Positions 51,437-59,159 of a DNA stretch of 64,000 nucleotides are shown here, piece after piece. The notes under the pieces were generated by a model. The model did no database searches. It was given only the letters and a program-made list of their open reading frames with translations, and was not told the DNA's origin. Source of the DNA: Rhodococcus sp. Z13 (GTDB lineage Bacteria > Actinomycetota > Actinomycetes > Mycobacteriales > Mycobacteriaceae); NCBI RefSeq assembly GCF_025837095.1, contig NZ_CP107551.1, forward strand, positions 3,776,668-3,840,667. Direction: 5' to 3'. The position numbers were made by a program, and so were the translations under genes. How positions within the stretch are numbered: position 1 is the stretch's first letter; each line of letters starts with the position of its first letter.

Positions 51437-52397
51437 GCGTTGGGAGCCCTCGTACGACGTAGCGCCCCACCGGCCCACTCCCCCGCTGCGCCAGCGCCAC
51501 CGCATCGCGGAACTTCGACGCGAGCGCACCGGGCGTCTCCAGGTCGGCCCACGTCCAGCGCAGCACCACCCAGCCGGCGTGACGCAGCCGGTCCTCCCGC
51601 AGCTTCTCCCGGTAGACGACATCCTCGGCGTCTGCGGTGGCGACGCCGTCGCGCCGGTACTTGATCCGGCCGTCGAACTCCCCGAGCACCCCGAGTTCCG
51701 GCCAGAGGAAGTCGACGCGCGCGAGCCAGCGGTCGTTCGCGTCGAACACGTCGACCTGTTCGAGGGGCAGGGGCAGGCGTTCCCGGATCATCAGCACGCG
51801 GCTGCGCGACTCGCCGACACTGTCGCTGCGCTCGCTCATCGCGGCCACCGCGCGGCGGGCGCGGGCACGCCCCGGGTGGCTGCCCATCCGCGCGACCACC
51901 CGTTCCAGCTCGTCACGCGTGAGAAGTCCCTGCCGCAGCGCGCGGTCGCCGAGCACCACGGCGTGCTCGAACGACTCCGACGCCGCGACGTCCACGACCG
52001 TCCGCGCGACCCCCACCACCCGCACCCCGCACTTCTCGACGACGTCGGTCTCGTCGAGCCGCGCGGCGTGCATGACGCGGCCGGGTGTCCGTTTTCCACC
52101 GCTGGTGCGGGGGTAGGTGAGGTGGACGTCGTCGAGCGGCAGACCCCAGGGCCGCAGCCCGTGCAGGACCGCGGCGGAGACGTGGCTGATCGCGGCGTCC
52201 GGCGACGACACGCACACCGACGCCACCGCGCGGTAGGCGTGGCGGCCGTGGTCGTCGGTCGCGTCGTAGAGGGTGCGGGGCAGGTAGACGCCCGACGTCA
52301 GTCGCACCCACTCGCCGCGGCGGACGGAGGTGCGGATCTGCGCGGGTCCGTGGCCGCGCGCGAGGGCGTCGGTGCGGTGGATGAGGTCGTCGCGCAT
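51429..52397 (-). CDS. AbiEi-like HTH plus DUF559 (Vsr-like nuclease-fold) protein
   Basis: A 322-aa protein common in actinobacteria. It has an N-terminal winged-helix-like part of the AbiEi-antitoxin type (GPAQIRTSVRRGEWVRLTSGVYLP), a middle alpha/beta region and a C-terminal DUF559 module of the PD-(D/E)XK nuclease fold (VDFLWPELGVLGEFDGRIKY; GWVVLRWTWADL). The D, E and K expected at a nuclease site are present (D in VDFLW, E in GEFDG, K in RIKY). No partner toxin or restriction gene is adjacent, so a toxin-antitoxin role is not supported. Function is unknown; it is usually a stand-alone gene. Confidence 0.75.
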   Translation of the reverse strand: MRDDLIHRTDALARGHGPAQIRTSVRRGEWVRLTSGVYLPRTLYDATDDHGRHAYRAVASVCVSSPDAAISHVSAAVLHGLRPWGLPLDDVHLTYPRTSGGKRTPGRVMHAARLDETDVVEKCGVRVVGVARTVVDVAASESFEHAVVLGDRALRQGLLTRDELERVVARMGSHPGRARARRAVAAMSERSDSVGESRSRVLMIRERLPLPLEQVDVFDANDRWLARVDFLWPELGVLGEFDGRIKYRRDGVATADAEDVVYREKLREDRLRHAGWVVLRWTWADLETPGALASKFRDAVALAQRGSGPVGRYVVRGLPTQK

Positions 52398-52484
52398 GCA
52401 CCTCAGCGTCGGTCATCCGACACCGCACACTCCCCGCGCAGGGCCGATCGGCGCCGATCTGTGGACGAACCGGGCGCCTGTGGA

Positions 52485-53663
52485 CTACCCGTAGCGCGCT
52501 TCGAGCGCGGCCCGCTTGCCGGGTTGGATGTTGATCCGGGAGAAATCACCGTTGTAGTGCGCGACCAGCCGCCGATCCATCAGTCGCCGCCACAGCGGCG
52601 GGACCAGCGAGGTGAGGATCAGGACCGCGTAACCGGCGGGGAGCTGCGGGGCTTCGGGCATGGAGCGGAGCGTCTGGTAGCGCCGCTGCGGGTTGGCGTG
52701 GTGGTCGCTGTGCCGCTGCAGGTTGTAGAGGAACAGGTTGGAGCACACGTGGTCGCTGTTCCAGCTGTGCTCGGGCCGCACCCGTTCGTAGGAGCCGTCG
52801 GGCCGCTTGTTGCGCAGCAGGCCGTAGTGCTCGAGATAGTTGGCGCCCTCGAGGAACATGACGGCCATGACGGCCTGGACGACGAGCCACGGCGCGATCG
52901 ACCAGCCGAAGACCGCGATGAGCACGGCGTAGAGCACGACGCTCAGTACCCAGGCGTTGAGGATGTCGTTGTGGCGCAGGTTCCAGAACGACTTGCCGCG
53001 ACGGCCGAGCCGCGCCTTCTCGTAGCGGATCGCCGAGCGCAGGCTGCCGAAGACGGTGCGCGGGAGGAACCACCAGTAGCTCTCGCCCATGCGGGCGGTG
53101 GCGGGGTCCTCCGGGGTCGCGACCCGCACGTGGTGCCCGTGGTTGTGCTCGACGAAGAAGTGCCCGTAGAACGACTGGGCGAGCGCGATCTTGGCGAGGC
53201 GTCGTTCGATGGTGGTGCGTTTGTGCCCGAGCTCGTGGGCGGCGTTGATGCCGACGCCGCCGACGATGCCGAGGGTCGCGGCCATGGCGAAGCGTTCGCC
53301 CCCGGCCATCGGCTGGGTCACCCAGCACCAGCATCCGAAGAAGAGTCCGGCGTACTGCAGCGGCAGGTACAGGTAGGTGCAGTAGCGGTAGTACCTGTCG
53401 TTCTCGAGGGCTTTCATCACCCGTTCGGGTGGGTTGCGGGTGTCGAGCCGGGCGAGGGCGTCGACGAGCGGGCACAGCACCGCGATGACGAGCGCGCCGG
53501 AGGCCCAGAACACCCCGAGTTTCAGGTACTTCACCAGGAAGTAGCCGATGAACGGACTGAGGGGTATGACCAGTCCATACAGCCAGAAATATCGTTTGGG
53601 GTCTCTCCAGCCGTCGTACTGCTCCTTTCGACGGCTCGACGAATCCACCTTCACGACATCCAT
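52485..53663 (-). CDS. alkB: Alkane 1-monooxygenase (AlkB), without adjacent rubredoxin
   Basis: A 392-aa integral membrane di-iron hydroxylase. The four histidine-box segments of AlkB are present: HELGH, EHNHGHH, NYLEHYGLLR and LQRHSDHH; several membrane spans lie in the N-terminal half (FWLYGLVIPLSPFIGYFLVK and others). It oxidises terminal CH3 groups of medium or long n-alkanes. AlkB needs rubredoxin and rubredoxin reductase, usually encoded just downstream in rhodococci, but the next gene is the DUF559-type one and there is no fused rubredoxin. The ATG at 53663 has AGGGGCGGAG upstream; an earlier ATG at 53732 is possible. Confidence 0.92.
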   Translation of the reverse strand: MDVVKVDSSSRRKEQYDGWRDPKRYFWLYGLVIPLSPFIGYFLVKYLKLGVFWASGALVIAVLCPLVDALARLDTRNPPERVMKALENDRYYRYCTYLYLPLQYAGLFFGCWCWVTQPMAGGERFAMAATLGIVGGVGINAAHELGHKRTTIERRLAKIALAQSFYGHFFVEHNHGHHVRVATPEDPATARMGESYWWFLPRTVFGSLRSAIRYEKARLGRRGKSFWNLRHNDILNAWVLSVVLYAVLIAVFGWSIAPWLVVQAVMAVMFLEGANYLEHYGLLRNKRPDGSYERVRPEHSWNSDHVCSNLFLYNLQRHSDHHANPQRRYQTLRSMPEAPQLPAGYAVLILTSLVPPLWRRLMDRRLVAHYNGDFSRINIQPGKRAALEARYG

Positions 53664-53815
53664 CTCCGCCCCTGTGGCACCGTTCGGTACAACGCCCCCC
53701 GCACTACCGAACGTAAAGCTCATACCGGTCAATCAAGTCGAATCGAGCGTACAAGCTGCACTTACTCATCGGTAAGGTGAACTGCCCCTTTGTGGCGCAT
53801 GGCATAGAAGCCGAG

Positions 53816-53845
53816 GGCGGCGCCGCACGAAGGTGCGACGCCGCC
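53816..53845 (-). terminator. Terminator after the cold-shock gene
   Basis: GGCGGCGCCGCAC (53816-53828) and GTGCGACGCCGCC (53833-53845) pair with one mismatch around a GAAG tetraloop, 26 bases past the csp stop. Confidence 0.75.
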
Positions 53846-53871
53846 GGGTACGGAAGAAAACGGAATGCGAG

Positions 53872-54075
53872 CTAGATGACGCGCACACCCTGGGCCTGCG
53901 GGCCCTTCTGGCCCTGACCGATCTCGAACTCGACCCGAGCACCCTCGTCGAGGGTCTTGAATCCGGTCGCCTGGATCTCGGAGTAGTGAACGAAGACGTC
54001 CGCTCCCCCGCCGTCCTGTTCGATGAAACCGAACCCCTTCTCCGCGTTGAACCACTTCACAGTGCCCTGCGCCAT
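53872..54075 (-). CDS. cspA: Cold-shock protein (CspA family)
   Basis: A 67-aa single OB-fold protein, [20 protein letters not shown] with RNP1 (KGFGFIEQ) and RNP2 (VFVHYSEI), which binds single-stranded nucleic acid and melts RNA structure. It starts at ATG 54075; AAGGAG is about nine bases upstream. It is a stand-alone gene with a long leader (to the divergent aspC-like gene), as often seen for csp genes. Confidence 0.96.
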   Translation of the reverse strand: MAQGTVKWFNAEKGFGFIEQDGGGADVFVHYSEIQATGFKTLDEGARVEFEIGQGQKGPQAQGVRVI

Positions 54076-54241
54076 ACTGCTTGCTCCTTGCATTCCCGCA
54101 GGTCGACCCGACTTGCGTCCCTGATGGAACCTCGATCATCCCACTGATCCGGACATTCGTCGCGTCGGTTTCCCGACCTGTTACCACACGATCGGAAATG
54201 CGGATGAAATCGGGTTGCGCGGCGGTGGCACCATGTAAGCC

Positions 54242-55498
54242 GTGACTACCGAGGAGCAAGGCCACCTTCACCACCGCATCAACCGCCGGCTCGAGCAGTC
54301 GTCGAAGCTTCGCAACGTGCTGTACGAGATCCGCGGGCCGGTGCACGCCCACGCCGCGAGGCTCGAGGCCGAGGGGCATCGCATCCTCAAGCTCAACATC
54401 GGCAACCCGGCCCCGTTCGGTTTCGAGGCACCGAGCACGATCGTGCAGGACATGATCGCTGCGCTGCCGCACGCACAGGGCTACTCGGAGTCCAAGGGCA
54501 TCATCTCGGCGCGACGCGCGATCGTCACCCGTTACGAGCTCGTGCCGGGCTTCCCGAAGTTCGACATCAACGACGTCTACCTGGGCAACGGCGTCTCGGA
54601 GCTCATCACCATCACGATGCAGGCCCTCCTCGACGACGGCGACGAGGTGCTGATCCCGGCGCCCGACTACCCGTTGTGGACGGCGATGACCTCGCTCGCC
54701 GGTGGCACGCCGGTGCACTATCTGTGCGACGAGAGCAACGACTGGAATCCGGACATCGAGGATCTCGAGTCGAAGATCACCGAGCGCACCAAGGCGATCG
54801 TGGTCATCAACCCGAACAACCCGACGGGCGCGGTCTACTCACACGAGGTGCTCGAGCAGATCGTCCATTTGGCCCGCAAGCACCAGTTGCTGCTGCTCGC
54901 CGACGAGATCTACGACCGGATCCTCTACGACGATGCGAAGCACGTCTCGCTGGCGTCGCTGGCTCCCGACCTGCTGTGCCTGACCTACAACGGCCTGTCG
55001 AAGACCTACCGGGTGGCCGGTTACCGGTCGGGCTGGATGGTCATCACCGGTCCGCGCGACCACGCCGAGGGTTTCCTCGAGGGTGTGGATCTGCTCGCGT
55101 CGACGCGTCTGTGCCCGAACGTGCCGGCGCAGCACGCGATCCAGGTGGCACTGGGTGGTCATCAGAGCATCGAGGAGCTGATCCTGCCGGGTGGCCGCCT
55201 GCTCGAGCAGCGCGACGTGGCGTGGGAGCGGCTCAACGCGATCCCGGGTGTGAGCTGCGTGAAGCCGCGCGGTGCGCTGTACGCCTTCCCGCGTCTGGAT
55301 CCGGAGGTCTACGAGATCCACGACGACGAGAAGCTGGTGCAGGATCTCCTGCTGCAGGAGCGCATCCTCATCACGCAGGGCACGGGCTTCAATTGGCCGA
55401 ACCACGATCATTTCCGCATCGTGACGCTGCCGTGGGCGCGCGATCTGGCGGTGGCGATCGAGCGGATCGGCAACTTCCTGTCCTCCTACAAGCAGTAG
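54242..55498 (+). CDS. aspC: PLP-dependent aminotransferase (AspC/AlaA type)
   Basis: A 418-aa class I aminotransferase. The PLP lysine lies in TYNGLSKTYRVAGYRSGW, NPNNPTGAVYS and LADEIYDRILYD give the cofactor site, and the substrate arginine is in HFRIVTLPWA. Sequence and context (next to the iniR/Fe-S region) match the mycobacterial gene annotated aspC. It probably exchanges alanine or aspartate with 2-oxoglutarate. GTG 54242 has no ribosome site, so a leaderless or short-leader mRNA is likely. Confidence 0.9.
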   Translation: MTTEEQGHLHHRINRRLEQSSKLRNVLYEIRGPVHAHAARLEAEGHRILKLNIGNPAPFGFEAPSTIVQDMIAALPHAQGYSESKGIISARRAIVTRYELVPGFPKFDINDVYLGNGVSELITITMQALLDDGDEVLIPAPDYPLWTAMTSLAGGTPVHYLCDESNDWNPDIEDLESKITERTKAIVVINPNNPTGAVYSHEVLEQIVHLARKHQLLLLADEIYDRILYDDAKHVSLASLAPDLLCLTYNGLSKTYRVAGYRSGWMVITGPRDHAEGFLEGVDLLASTRLCPNVPAQHAIQVALGGHQSIEELILPGGRLLEQRDVAWERLNAIPGVSCVKPRGALYAFPRLDPEVYEIHDDEKLVQDLLLQERILITQGTGFNWPNHDHFRIVTLPWARDLAVAIERIGNFLSSYKQ

Positions 55499-55823
55499 GA
55501 GGGAATGTTCCACCGGGGTCCAACGATCGTTACGGGAACGTTATAGAACCCGATTAGGGACCAAAGTCCCTGATCAGCCCACCATCGGACCCTACCCAAG
55601 TGGACAGTTTGCACTGTTCGTGACCACGGACACAGGTCCGCCTCTTCCCGAGTCGGGTCTCGAACCAGTAATTTGTCTTATGGCACTTCGAGTGCCCGGG
55701 CTCCCTGGCCCATCGCCATCCCCCCTGTGCGAGGCCAGGTGACGGTGGCGGGGACACCCCCCCTGCTCCCCGCCACCACCAGCCCCTTTCTTCTTTCTCC
55801 ACCGCTCTGGCTAGCCTGTGCCG
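55499..55823. promoter_or_regulatory. Gap with a DosR-type box between aspC and the YibE/F gene
   Basis: This 325-bp stretch has no gene. TTAGGGACCAAAGTCCCTGA (55554-55573) matches the DosR (DevR) consensus TTSGGGACTWWAGTCCCSAA at 16 of 20 positions, with a perfect 6-bp symmetric core. A TAGCCT hexamer (55812-55817) lies seven bases before the chosen start of the next gene and fits a leaderless promoter. The tract between 55620 and 55720 has short inverted repeats (for example CGGACACAGGTCCG) but no tRNA or other RNA that I can fold convincingly. Confidence 0.5.
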
Positions 55824-57089
55824 ATGAGTCACGGACATGGACACGGCCACGGGCATTCGGACGGTCCCACTCCCCTCGGCCCCATCGCCGCCAAGATCGT
55901 CGTCGGGCTGCTCGCCGCCATCGGTGTGATGGTTCTCATCGGGACTTTCGTACTCTGGCCGGACACCCGCACCGTCGAGGTTCCTGCGCCTTTCCAGACC
56001 ACCGGCGGCGACGCCGTCGTCACCGAGGCCGGCACCGTGATCGAGCAGGGCACCGGCCCCTGTGGCAGCCCGTCCTTCGGCCGTGTCTTCACCACCGAGC
56101 CGCTGCCCCCGGCCGGCGCGGCCTACGAGTGCGAGCGCAGCATCGTCGCCATCGAGTCCGGCCCCAACTCCGGAGCGCGGACGCTGCTCGAGGTCATCCC
56201 CGGCCCGGGCCAGCCCGAACTGCAGGCCGGCGACGACATCCGCCTGGTCCGCCAGACCGATCCGTCGGGCGCCACCCAGTACTCCTTCTACGACTTCGCG
56301 CGCGGCCTGCCGCTCACCCTGGTGGTCGCGGCGTTCGCGATCGTCGTCGTGGTGGTCGCCCGCTGGCGGGGCCTGCGTGCCCTGATCGGCCTGGGCCTCG
56401 CGTTCGCGGTGCTCGTGGTGTTCATGCTGCCCGCCCTGCTCGACGGCAAGCCCGCGGTGCCGGTCGCGCTGGTCGGCGGCGCTCTGATCCTGTACGCCGT
56501 GCTCTACCTCGCGCACGGCGTGAACCTGCGGACCAGTTCGGCGCTGCTCGGCACCCTGGCATCGATGGTGGTCGCGGCGCTGCTGTCCTATGTCGCCATC
56601 CGGATGACGCACCTGACGGGCCTGTCGGAGGAACAGAACACCGACGTGCAGATGTACATCGGCCACGTGTCCATCTCCGGGCTGCTGCTCGCCGGGTTCA
56701 TCATCGGCTCGCTCGGTGTGCTCAACGACGTCACCATCACCCAGGCCGCATCGGCGTTCGAGCTGGCGGGGCTGGATCCGACGTCGTCGCGACGGGAGAT
56801 CTTCGCGGCGGCGATGCGGGTGGGCCGCGACCACATCGCCAGCACCGTCTACACCCTGGTGCTCGCCTACGCCGGTGGCGCGCTGCCGCTGCTGTTGCTG
56901 TTCTCCGTGGCGGGACGGTCGATCACCGACGTCGTCACGAGCGACGCCGTCGCCATCGAGCTGGTGCGCGCGGCCGTCGGCGGCATCGCGCTCACCCTGT
57001 CGGTGCCGTTGACGACGGCGATCGCCGCGATGCTCGCCCGCGCCGACGCGTCGGACACCCTGCCGAAGCGGGGCCGGCACGCCCGCTGA
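55824..57089 (+). CDS. YibE/F-family membrane protein
   Basis: A 421-aa membrane protein. It starts with a His/Gly-rich N-terminus (MSHGHGHGHGH), a possible metal-binding segment, then a span (about 20-45), a periplasmic-type domain, and a C-terminal block of several spans with the conserved HVSISGLLLAGFIIGSLGVLNDVTITQAASAFEL segment of the YibE/F family. ATG 55824 is preferred; the GTG at 55818 lies over the TAGCCT -10 and would extend the protein by two residues. The function of the family is unknown. Its stop touches that of the Hsp70-like gene on the other strand (57089/57090), with no gap. Confidence 0.85.
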   Translation: MSHGHGHGHGHSDGPTPLGPIAAKIVVGLLAAIGVMVLIGTFVLWPDTRTVEVPAPFQTTGGDAVVTEAGTVIEQGTGPCGSPSFGRVFTTEPLPPAGAAYECERSIVAIESGPNSGARTLLEVIPGPGQPELQAGDDIRLVRQTDPSGATQYSFYDFARGLPLTLVVAAFAIVVVVVARWRGLRALIGLGLAFAVLVVFMLPALLDGKPAVPVALVGGALILYAVLYLAHGVNLRTSSALLGTLASMVVAALLSYVAIRMTHLTGLSEEQNTDVQMYIGHVSISGLLLAGFIIGSLGVLNDVTITQAASAFELAGLDPTSSRREIFAAAMRVGRDHIASTVYTLVLAYAGGALPLLLLFSVAGRSITDVVTSDAVAIELVRAAVGGIALTLSVPLTTAIAAMLARADASDTLPKRGRHAR

Positions 57090-58484
57090 TCACAGACCGG
57101 GGATGCGGATCTCCGGAATCGGTGGCAACTCGATGGTGGGCAGTGGCGGCAGCGTCGGGACGGGCACACCGAGCCCCGGGATGGTCGGCGGCGCCGGCGG
57201 GGCCGCCGGGGCGGGCAGGGCCGGCGGCACGTAGACCTCCTCCGTCTCCACCGGCGGGGGCGGCTCGGCGGTGGTGGTCGTGACCGGCGTCGGCGCGACC
57301 GCCGGCTTCGGCGCCGAGGTCGTCGTGGTGGTCGGCGGTTCGTACGACTGGGTGGGGCTCGACTCGCCTTCCGGGGTGTTCGCGAATCCCGTGCTGAGCG
57401 CGACACCGATCACCGCGACGACGGCCAGTGCCGTGCCCGCGATCCCCGCGCCGGACAGCTGCCCGGTGGTGACCCGCGGACCGCGGCCGGCCAGACCGGC
57501 CCACCAGGGCTTCTTGTCTTCCTTGTCCTCGGGCGCGGCCGCGGAGGTGGCGGTGACGAGCGGGATCCGCTCGGTCTCGTCGTTGCGCGCGGCGGGCGGC
57601 ACGATCCGGGTCAGGGCGCTGGTGGGCTGCGCGGCCGGCGGGTTGGCGGCGATCATCGCGGCGCCCTTGGCGAGCACCAGTTCGGGTTCGTGCGGCACCA
57701 CCAGCGGCAGCTTCAGCCAGGAGCGCAACACCTCCTGCACGAGCGGGATGTGCGCGCCGCCACCGATGAGCACGACCGCTTCCGGGTTGCGACCGGCACG
57801 GGAGATCACCTGGTGCACGAACTGCGCCGACGATTCGACGCACTGCGCGATGAGCGGGTCGAACGCCTCGCGCGACATCAGTACCACCCCGGCGGCGCCG
57901 GGCACGGCGACGGTGTCGGACTGCGACAGCCGTTCCTTCGCCTCGCGGCACTGCGCCGACAGTTCGTCGTCGGTGGCGGGGTCGTCGGGGCGCCACACCC
58001 CGTTCTTGTCGAGCTGGTGGGCGCGGATCGCCTCGTCGAAGACGCGGCCGCCGATGCTGTCGGTGCGTTCGGCGAGGACTTCGCGGGTGACGAGGTCGAC
58101 GACGGTGACGGTCAGGCCCGCGGCACCGAGGTCGTAGAAGACGGCGGTGCTGCTGCCGAGTTCGCCGGTGGCCTGCAGATAGGTCACGGCCGCTTCGGGC
58201 TCGGAGACGAGCACGTAGCGGTCGAGACGCTCGGTGGCCATCGCCGCGCGCAGTCGCTCGGCCTGCGCCTGGTCGCGGTAGACCAGCCCGACCGTGTCGA
58301 TCGGGTCGCCCGCGACACCCGTCTGGAACAGCACGCCGAGCGTGCCGGCGGCGAGCCGCGCAGGATCGTCCTTACCTGTTTCGACCACCTGGAACTGGAA
58401 CCCTGCGGACGGGGCGTGCCGATCCACCGGACGCACGACCCGCACGGCGCTTTCCCCCACGGTGACACCGAGTACCGAACTCAT
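57090..58484 (-). CDS. Membrane-anchored Hsp70-like protein 3
   Basis: A 464-aa paralogue of the proteins at 38125 and 42407. It has an Hsp70/actin-like core (about 1-295) with SSTAVFYDLGAAGLTVTVVDL, a conserved VVLIGGGAHIPLVQEVL, one membrane span (about 345-365, GIAGTALAVVAVIGVAL), and a Thr/Pro-rich extracellular tail ending in a proline-rich I-P-x-L block. Here the phosphate loop keeps DLGAAG, closer to true Hsp70 than the other two. The ATG at 58484 has GAAGG upstream. It lies 15 kb from the ini locus, so the type is not exclusive to it. Confidence 0.77.
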   Translation of the reverse strand: MSSVLGVTVGESAVRVVRPVDRHAPSAGFQFQVVETGKDDPARLAAGTLGVLFQTGVAGDPIDTVGLVYRDQAQAERLRAAMATERLDRYVLVSEPEAAVTYLQATGELGSSTAVFYDLGAAGLTVTVVDLVTREVLAERTDSIGGRVFDEAIRAHQLDKNGVWRPDDPATDDELSAQCREAKERLSQSDTVAVPGAAGVVLMSREAFDPLIAQCVESSAQFVHQVISRAGRNPEAVVLIGGGAHIPLVQEVLRSWLKLPLVVPHEPELVLAKGAAMIAANPPAAQPTSALTRIVPPAARNDETERIPLVTATSAAAPEDKEDKKPWWAGLAGRGPRVTTGQLSGAGIAGTALAVVAVIGVALSTGFANTPEGESSPTQSYEPPTTTTTSAPKPAVAPTPVTTTTAEPPPPVETEEVYVPPALPAPAAPPAPPTIPGLGVPVPTLPPLPTIELPPIPEIRIPGL

Positions 58485-58631
58485 CAGCTGCCTTCGACGT
58501 TGTGTTGCGCCATTTCGAAAACCTCCCCCGGCGCTTCGAATCGCCGACGATGTTACAGAACCGTCCCCGCACGTCATCGCACCCGTTCGAATGACGAACG
58601 TGCATCTCGGGCGGGCTTGTGCCGTGTCCCA

Positions 58632-58637
58632 TAGGAT
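58632..58637 (+). promoter_or_regulatory. -10 box of a leaderless transcript
   Basis: TAGGAT at 58632-58637 is a strong -10 hexamer that ends six bases before the ATG of the phosphatase gene, so transcription would start at or next to the start codon. No ribosome site is present. Confidence 0.65.
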
Positions 58638-58643
58638 CGCCGG

Positions 58644-59159
58644 ATGCGGATCCTCTACGTGTGTACCGGGAACATCTGCCGCTCCCCCACGGCAGAACTT
58701 CTGACGACCGCGTATGCCCAGGAGCAGGGCCGCACGGATCTGACCGCACACAGTGCGGGCACCAACGCGATGGTCGGGTACGGCATGGAACCCACTGCGG
58801 CGCTGGTGCTGAAGCAGCTCGGCGGAAATCCGGAGGGGTTCGTGGCCCGGCGCCTGACGCCGCCGATCGCCGAGGACGCCGATCTGATCATCACGATGAG
58901 CGAGCGGCAGCGCACCAAGGTGTTGCAGCTCGCGCCGCGGAAGATGCATTCGACCTTCACGCTGAAGGAGGCCGCGCGGCTGCAGCAGCTCAGCGGTGCC
59001 CGGACCGTCGCGGAGCTCGCGGTGGCCCGGGCGCAGACGACTGCGCCCGGGCCTGAGGACGTTCTCGATCCGATCGGCCGCGACGAGGAGACGTTCGTCG
59101 CGGTCGGGACCGAGATCGCCGATCTGCTCCTACCGCTGCTGGCCGCGCTCAGGATCTGA
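58644..59159 (+). CDS. Low-molecular-weight protein tyrosine phosphatase
   Basis: A 171-aa LMW-PTP. The catalytic loop VCTGNICRSP has the nucleophile C7 and R13 (C-x5-R), and the general acid D142 lies in LDPIG. Such enzymes dephosphorylate BY-kinases (Wzb-Wzc pairs) in exopolysaccharide control. The BY-kinase gene lies head-on, and the two coding regions overlap by 30 bases at their 3' ends (59130-59159), so it is the obvious partner. The start is ATG 58644 and the mRNA is probably leaderless. Confidence 0.93.
   Translation: MRILYVCTGNICRSPTAELLTTAYAQEQGRTDLTAHSAGTNAMVGYGMEPTAALVLKQLGGNPEGFVARRLTPPIAEDADLIITMSERQRTKVLQLAPRKMHSTFTLKEAARLQQLSGARTVAELAVARAQTTAPGPEDVLDPIGRDEETFVAVGTEIADLLLPLLAALRI

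Noticed and set aside
51429-52397. Toxin-antitoxin system based on the AbiEi-like N-terminus
   Set aside because: No toxin gene adjoins it and the C-terminal half is DUF559; this gene type is usually alone in actinobacteria.
55620-55720. tRNA-like segment (TCTCGAACC motif)
   Set aside because: Neither strand folds into acceptor, D and T arms of correct length.
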